A stretch of 64,000 bases of DNA. Origin: Plantactinospora endophytica. GTDB taxonomy: Bacteria; Actinomycetota; Actinomycetes; Mycobacteriales; Micromonosporaceae. The stretch lies in NCBI RefSeq assembly GCF_016862915.1, contig NZ_BONW01000003.1, positions 1-64,000 on the forward strand, in the 5' to 3' direction. Both the position numbers and the translations under genes were made by a program. Within the stretch, counting starts at the first letter, position 1. Each line of letters starts with the position of its first letter. A model generated the notes under the pieces. That model ran no database searches and was not told the origin of the DNA. It saw nothing but the letters and a program-made list of their open reading frames with translations. Shown here piece after piece: positions 58,819 through 64,000 of this stretch.

Positions 58819-60122
58819 CAGATTCCTCCCACGAAGCGTCCGGGCGCCAGCCGTGCGTCGGGATCGAACCGGGCCTTGACCCGGCGCATCAGCTCCAGCC
58901 CCTCGACCGGCCCCCACAGGTCGACCCGGTCCCGGACCCGGTCCGGCGCGGTCAGCACCACGGCGTGCCCGCCGGCCTCGGTGGCCGCACCGCGCAACTC
59001 CTCGACGATCCGGGCCACCCGGTCCGGCGGGGCCGCCGCCGGCACCCCGGCGTAGAGCACGCCGGTGCCGGCCGAGCCGCGTACCCCGATCGGCACGTCG
59101 TGCCGGTCACCCGCCGCCCGGGCCGCAGCCAGCAGATCGGGTACCCCGGAGAGCATCGCGGTGAGTTTGAGCCCGGTGTCGCCGGGCTGCCACGGGTACC
59201 GCCCCCACCAGGGTGGCGCCTCCTCGGCGCGTACCGCGTCGGTGCCGAGCAGCGCGGCGGCGACCTCGGCCCGGCCGGCGACCCCGGCGGCGGTCCCCTC
59301 CAACAGCAGTACGGTCTCGTGACCGCCGTCGGGCGGCGCGTCGACCTCCAGCGCGGTGGGCACCAGTTGCGCCCCGAGCACGGTAGCGAGCAGCCGGCCG
59401 ACCCGCTCGGCACCCTGCACCCCGGCACCGCCGGTGCGGCAGCGGACGTACGCCCGCGCGGCCGGCACCGGGTGCAGCCGGAACACGCACTCGGTGACCA
59501 GGCCCAGCGTGCCGTACGCCCCGGTGACCAGCTTGCCGAGGTCGTAGCCGGCGACGTTCTTCACCACCTTGCCCCCGGCGTGCGCCACCACCCCGTCGGC
59601 GCGGACCAGGGTGACCCCGATCAGCAGGTCCCGGACGGTGCCGTAGAGCATCCGGCGCGGCCCGCTGCCGTTCACCGCGACGGCGCCGCCGACGGTACCG
59701 CCGAGCGGGTCGTCCAGGCCGAGCTGCTGCCCGGCCGGGGCGAGCACGTCGCGCAGGTCGGCGAGCCGGGTACCGGCCCGGACCACCATGATCAGGTCAC
59801 CGGCGGCGTGTTCGACGACTCCGGTGAGCCGCCGGGTTTGGACGAGCAGGTCGAGCCGGCGCGGCGGGTTGCCCCAGTCCGCTCTGCTGCCGGCGCCCTG
59901 GAAGACCACGCTGAGGCCGAGGTCGGCGGCGGCCCGCAGCAGCGCCGCCGCCTGTGCGGTCGATCCGGGCGCGGCGACGATCCGGGCCGGTACGCCGCCG
60001 ACCGCGTCCGCCGGCCCGGCCGGCAGCACGGCGTTCGCGTCCGTGGCGTCGGCGTCGGCGCCGGCCATGGCTGCCCGCAGGATGTCGAGGTGTGCGGTGG
60101 TGGTGGTGTCGAGTGTGGACAT
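58818..60122 (-). CDS. glcE: Glycolate oxidase FAD-binding subunit
   Basis: A 434-residue flavoprotein with a FAD_binding_4 domain. PAGPADAVGGVPARIVAAPGS, then VVFQGAGSRADWGNPP and the PLGGTVGGAVAVNGSGPRRMLYG flavin loop (about 142-164), and GKVVKNVAGYDLGKLVTGAYGTLG (about 184-207) are GlcE hallmarks. It pairs with GlcD to hold the flavin site that oxidises glycolate to glyoxylate. It starts three bases after the glcD stop. Confidence 0.88.
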   Translation of the reverse strand: MSTLDTTTTAHLDILRAAMAGADADATDANAVLPAGPADAVGGVPARIVAAPGSTAQAAALLRAAADLGLSVVFQGAGSRADWGNPPRRLDLLVQTRRLTGVVEHAAGDLIMVVRAGTRLADLRDVLAPAGQQLGLDDPLGGTVGGAVAVNGSGPRRMLYGTVRDLLIGVTLVRADGVVAHAGGKVVKNVAGYDLGKLVTGAYGTLGLVTECVFRLHPVPAARAYVRCRTGGAGVQGAERVGRLLATVLGAQLVPTALEVDAPPDGGHETVLLLEGTAAGVAGRAEVAAALLGTDAVRAEEAPPWWGRYPWQPGDTGLKLTAMLSGVPDLLAAARAAGDRHDVPIGVRGSAGTGVLYAGVPAAAPPDRVARIVEELRGAATEAGGHAVVLTAPDRVRDRVDLWGPVEGLELMRRVKARFDPDARLAPGRFVGGI

Positions 60123-60125
60123 GGG

Positions 60126-61592
60126 TCAGAACACCTCCGCGAGACCGGCCTCCTGGAGTGGATGGGCACCCTTGTGCCGGCCCGGCACCTCGCCGCAGAG
60201 CCGGGGAGTGGGGAAGATCTTGCCGGGGTTGGCCAGCGAGCGCGGGTCGAAGGCGCAGCGCAGCAGTTGCATGGTGTCCAGGTCGTCGTCGGTGTACATC
60301 CGGGGCAGGTACTTCGCCTTGTCCATCCCGACGCCGTGTTCCCCGGTGATCGACCCGCCGTACGCCACACAGAGGTCGAGGATGGCGCCGGAGAGTTCCT
60401 CGGCGCGTTCGGCCTGCCCGTCGATCGCGTCGTCGAAGAGCACCAGCGGATGCAGGTTGCCGTCACCGGCGTGGAAGACGTTCGCCACCCGGATGCCCCG
60501 TTCGGCGGCGAGTTCGCCGATCCGGCGCAGCACCTCCGGCAGCGCCGTACGCGGGATCACTCCGTCCTGCACGATGTAGTCCGGGCTGATCCGGCCGACG
60601 GCGGCGAACGCCGACTTGCGACCCTTCCAGAACAGCGCCCGCTCGGCGTCGTCGGCGGCGATCCGGATCTCGAACGCGGCGTTGGCCCGGCAGAGCCGCT
60701 CGACCTCGGTGAACTGCGCCTCGACCTCGGCGGTCGGGCCGTCCAGCTCGACGATCAGCACCGCGCCCGCGCCGGCCGGATAGCCGCAGTGCACCGCCGC
60801 CTCGGCCGCCTCGATGGCGAGCGCGTCCATCATCTCCACCGCCGCCGGCACCACCCCGGCGGCGATGATCGCCGAGGTCGCCGCCCCGGCCGCGTCCGTC
60901 GTGGCGAAGGCGGCGAGCAGGGTACGCACCGACTCCGGCAACCGGACGAGTCGTACGGTGACCTCGGTGGCGATCCCGAGGGTGCCCTCCGAGCCGACGA
61001 AGGCGCCGACCAGGTCGTAGCCGGGACTGTCCGGTGCCGCCCCGCCGAGCCGGACCAGGTCGCCGTCCGGGGTGACCACCTGCAAGCCGAGCACATGGTT
61101 GGTGGTGAAGCCGTATTTCAGGCAGTGCGCGCCGCCGGAGTTCTCCGCCACGTTGCCGCCGATCGAGCAGATCTGCTGGCTGGACGGGTCGGGGGCGTAG
61201 TAGTAGCCGTGCGGGGTGGCGGCCCGGGTGACCGCAAGGTTGATCACGCCCGGCTCGACGACGGCCCGCTCGTCGGCCGGCAGCACCTCCCGGATGGCGC
61301 GCAGCCGGGAGGTGACGATCAGCACCCCGTCGGCGTGCGGCAGGGCGCCGCCGGAGAGCCCGGTGCCGGAGCCCCGGGCCACGAACGGCACCCCGGCGGC
61401 GACGCAGGCCCGGACCACCTGGGCGCACTCCTGGGCGGTGTGCGGCAGCACCACCAGCGCCGGGACCACGCGGTACTGCGCCAGCCCGTCGCACTCGTAG
61501 GTCCGTAACCGGGCCCGGTCGTCGATCACCTGCTCGTCGCCGAGTACGCCGCGCAGTTCGCCGGCCAACCGCTCGATCTCCGCTCCGGCCAT
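60126..61592 (-). CDS. glcD: Glycolate oxidase catalytic FAD subunit
   Basis: A 488-residue flavoprotein. The FAD_binding_4 domain shows VPFVARGSGTGLSGGALP and CSIGGNVAENSGGAHCLKYG, and the C-terminal FAD-oxidase domain ends with the metal-binding GEHGVGMDK and the FDPRSLANPGKIF block. The ATG at 61590-61592 follows GGAGG. It is the first gene of glcDEF and lies 87 bases after aceB. Together with aceB it forms a glycolate-to-malate route. Confidence 0.93.
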   Translation of the reverse strand: MAGAEIERLAGELRGVLGDEQVIDDRARLRTYECDGLAQYRVVPALVVLPHTAQECAQVVRACVAAGVPFVARGSGTGLSGGALPHADGVLIVTSRLRAIREVLPADERAVVEPGVINLAVTRAATPHGYYYAPDPSSQQICSIGGNVAENSGGAHCLKYGFTTNHVLGLQVVTPDGDLVRLGGAAPDSPGYDLVGAFVGSEGTLGIATEVTVRLVRLPESVRTLLAAFATTDAAGAATSAIIAAGVVPAAVEMMDALAIEAAEAAVHCGYPAGAGAVLIVELDGPTAEVEAQFTEVERLCRANAAFEIRIAADDAERALFWKGRKSAFAAVGRISPDYIVQDGVIPRTALPEVLRRIGELAAERGIRVANVFHAGDGNLHPLVLFDDAIDGQAERAEELSGAILDLCVAYGGSITGEHGVGMDKAKYLPRMYTDDDLDTMQLLRCAFDPRSLANPGKIFPTPRLCGEVPGRHKGAHPLQEAGLAEVF

Positions 61593-61679
61593 CGCCGACC
61601 TCCGGTTTCGCGCGGCGCGGTCGCTCGGCGCCTCGGGGTCGGCGCCTCGTTCCCAGCGCGTCGGTGCTCAGGACACTGC

Positions 61680-63260
<1,581 letters not shown>

Positions 63261-63282
63261 CGCCGACCTCCTGCTAGGTGAT

Positions 63283-63346
63283 CCCCGTGATCAGGGTACG
63301 GCGCTCCGGGCGTTCCGGCGCGGCGTGCTCGACCCGGATCACGGGG
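63283..63346. terminator. Long inverted repeat upstream of malate synthase
   Basis: CCCCGTGATC-A-GGGT (63283-63297) pairs with ACCC-G-GATCACGGGG (63332-63346): 14 pairs and one mismatch around a 34-base loop. It lies after the phospholipase D-like gene (stop at 63366) and before aceB. It could terminate the former or serve as a control site for the latter. No T-run. Confidence 0.5.
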
Positions 63347-63365
63347 GTCGCGGCGGTGCACGGGG

Positions 63366-64000
63366 TCAGCGGATCGCGCCGCCGTTGGCCCGGCAGGTGT
63401 CCCGGACGTGCCAGAAGTCGGCGAGGTAGTCGTCGTGGAGGCCCCGGCCCATGATCCGCAGCATCGCCTCGTCGGCCTGGCGCAGCGCCGAGACGTTGTA
63501 GTTGTGGCTGCCGGTGAACACCCGGGGCACGATGTCGTCGTCGTACGCACCGTCGATGATCATGTATTTGTTGTGCGTCCGGATGTCCCGGCCCGGCCCG
63601 ACGTTGTAGTTGCACTGGGTGAGCTGGACGTTGCTGCCCAGCGCGTTCAGTACCCCGGCGTTCGCCTCGCTGTAGACGACGTCGACCCAGCAGCCGGCGT
63701 TTCGCAGCGCGGTGAGCTTCTTGGCCACCTCAGGGCGGTTGAACGAGAACATGTTGACCCGTACGTCGGTCTGCCGGCGGGTGCCGTTGTCGTCGTACGA
63801 GCAGGAGGCGACCGAGTCGAGCACGCTGACGATGGTGTCGGTGGCCGGGTCGGCGACCGGCTGCCCGGAGCGCTCCCGCCGGGGGAAGAAGTACGCCCGG
63901 TAGGTCGTCCCGGTCGGGGTGCCCCAGTAGTAGTTGTTGTTCCCGGCCGAGTTGTAGCGGTACGACCGCAGGTCCGCGAAGTACTGCCGGTACGCCTGGT
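63366..64000 (-). CDS. Phospholipase D-like domain protein, 5' end outside the window
   Basis: The C-terminal 210 residues of a protein that continues past the right edge. The HKD motif HNKYMIIDG (H-x-K-x4-D) is followed by a VFTGSHNYNVSALRQADE block, so this is the second catalytic half of a phospholipase D-type enzyme. NNNYYWGTPTGTTYRAYFFPR and FADLRSY upstream look like an exported domain, and C-rich segments (ASCSYDDNG, RDTCRANGG) suit an extracytoplasmic location. It probably cleaves phosphodiesters of lipids or nucleic acids. Start and signal peptide cannot be seen. Confidence 0.75.
   Translation of the reverse strand, partial: QAYRQYFADLRSYRYNSAGNNNYYWGTPTGTTYRAYFFPRRERSGQPVADPATDTIVSVLDSVASCSYDDNGTRRQTDVRVNMFSFNRPEVAKKLTALRNAGCWVDVVYSEANAGVLNALGSNVQLTQCNYNVGPGRDIRTHNKYMIIDGAYDDDIVPRVFTGSHNYNVSALRQADEAMLRIMGRGLHDDYLADFWHVRDTCRANGGAIR

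Noticed and set aside
63366-64000. Phospholipase D-like gene as a nuclease toxin
   Set aside because: Visible features suggest an exported enzyme, and no immunity gene or secretion marker is present; its N-terminus is outside the window.

Overview
The window reads as the chromosome of a high-GC actinomycete, most probably a member of the Micromonosporaceae. Codons end almost always in G or C and GTG starts are common. Many genes lack a ribosome binding site and instead carry a TANNNT box 6-7 bases before the start, the usual sign of leaderless transcripts. The gene families also fit: a DUF5753 helix-turn-helix plus DUF397 pair, small SigE-like sigma factors each with a membrane partner, a roadblock/LC7 protein, and a secreted sugar dehydrogenase with a family-2 carbohydrate-binding module. 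No complete tRNA, rRNA, insertion sequence or CRISPR array was found. About 57 protein genes or gene remnants are supported.

Layout. 0-4 kb: a GntR regulator divergent from an ABC importer (binding lipoprotein and permease, no ATPase here), then a cold-shock-domain protein. 4-10.5 kb: a metallophosphoesterase, a methyltransferase, a hemerythrin, a two-component system, and a sigma factor overlapping a membrane-anchored sialidase-like (Asp-box) protein. 10.8-17.3 kb: a membrane-anchored cyclophilin, the DUF5753/DUF397 pair, small unknown genes, a P-loop kinase, a methyltransferase, and a scar region. The scar region holds a tRNA(CAU)-like fragment, an intact partner gene and an internally deleted nucleotidyltransferase-type toxin gene. 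17.4-25.7 kb: a MoxR ATPase with a VWA protein, a DinB protein, the secreted sugar dehydrogenase, and a GlxA-type regulator divergent from an MFS transporter.

25.8-34.2 kb is the accessory and most interesting part. A small EACC1-type protein overlaps a gene that fuses a caspase-like protease (His86/Cys136, EF-hand loop) to an almost complete GroEL-type chaperonin that keeps all three ATPase aspartates. The cassette has its own AT-rich, repeat-bearing promoter region and ends in a strong bidirectional hairpin. Further on are a protein resembling tRNA-guanine transglycosylase and, convergent with it, a stand-alone CHAT/caspase-like protein, separated by tandem repeats.

34-51 kb: a beta-lactamase-fold hydrolase; a YqeB-like protein with an ABC exporter beside a divergent two-component system that may control it; a large TPR protein, a membrane protein paralogous to one at 16 kb, and a polytopic membrane protein ending in a lipase-like domain; then a lipoprotein, a sigma factor and an anti-sigma-like protein whose outer domain resembles the lipoprotein's; and an Nramp-like transporter lacking the metal motif. 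52-57 kb: a degenerate GGDEF/EAL membrane protein, an FMN-binding PPOX protein and an orphan asparagine-synthase-like enzyme. 57-63 kb: glcF, glcE, glcD and aceB on the minus strand, which together oxidise glycolate to glyoxylate and condense it with acetyl-CoA to malate. A phospholipase D-like gene runs off the right edge.
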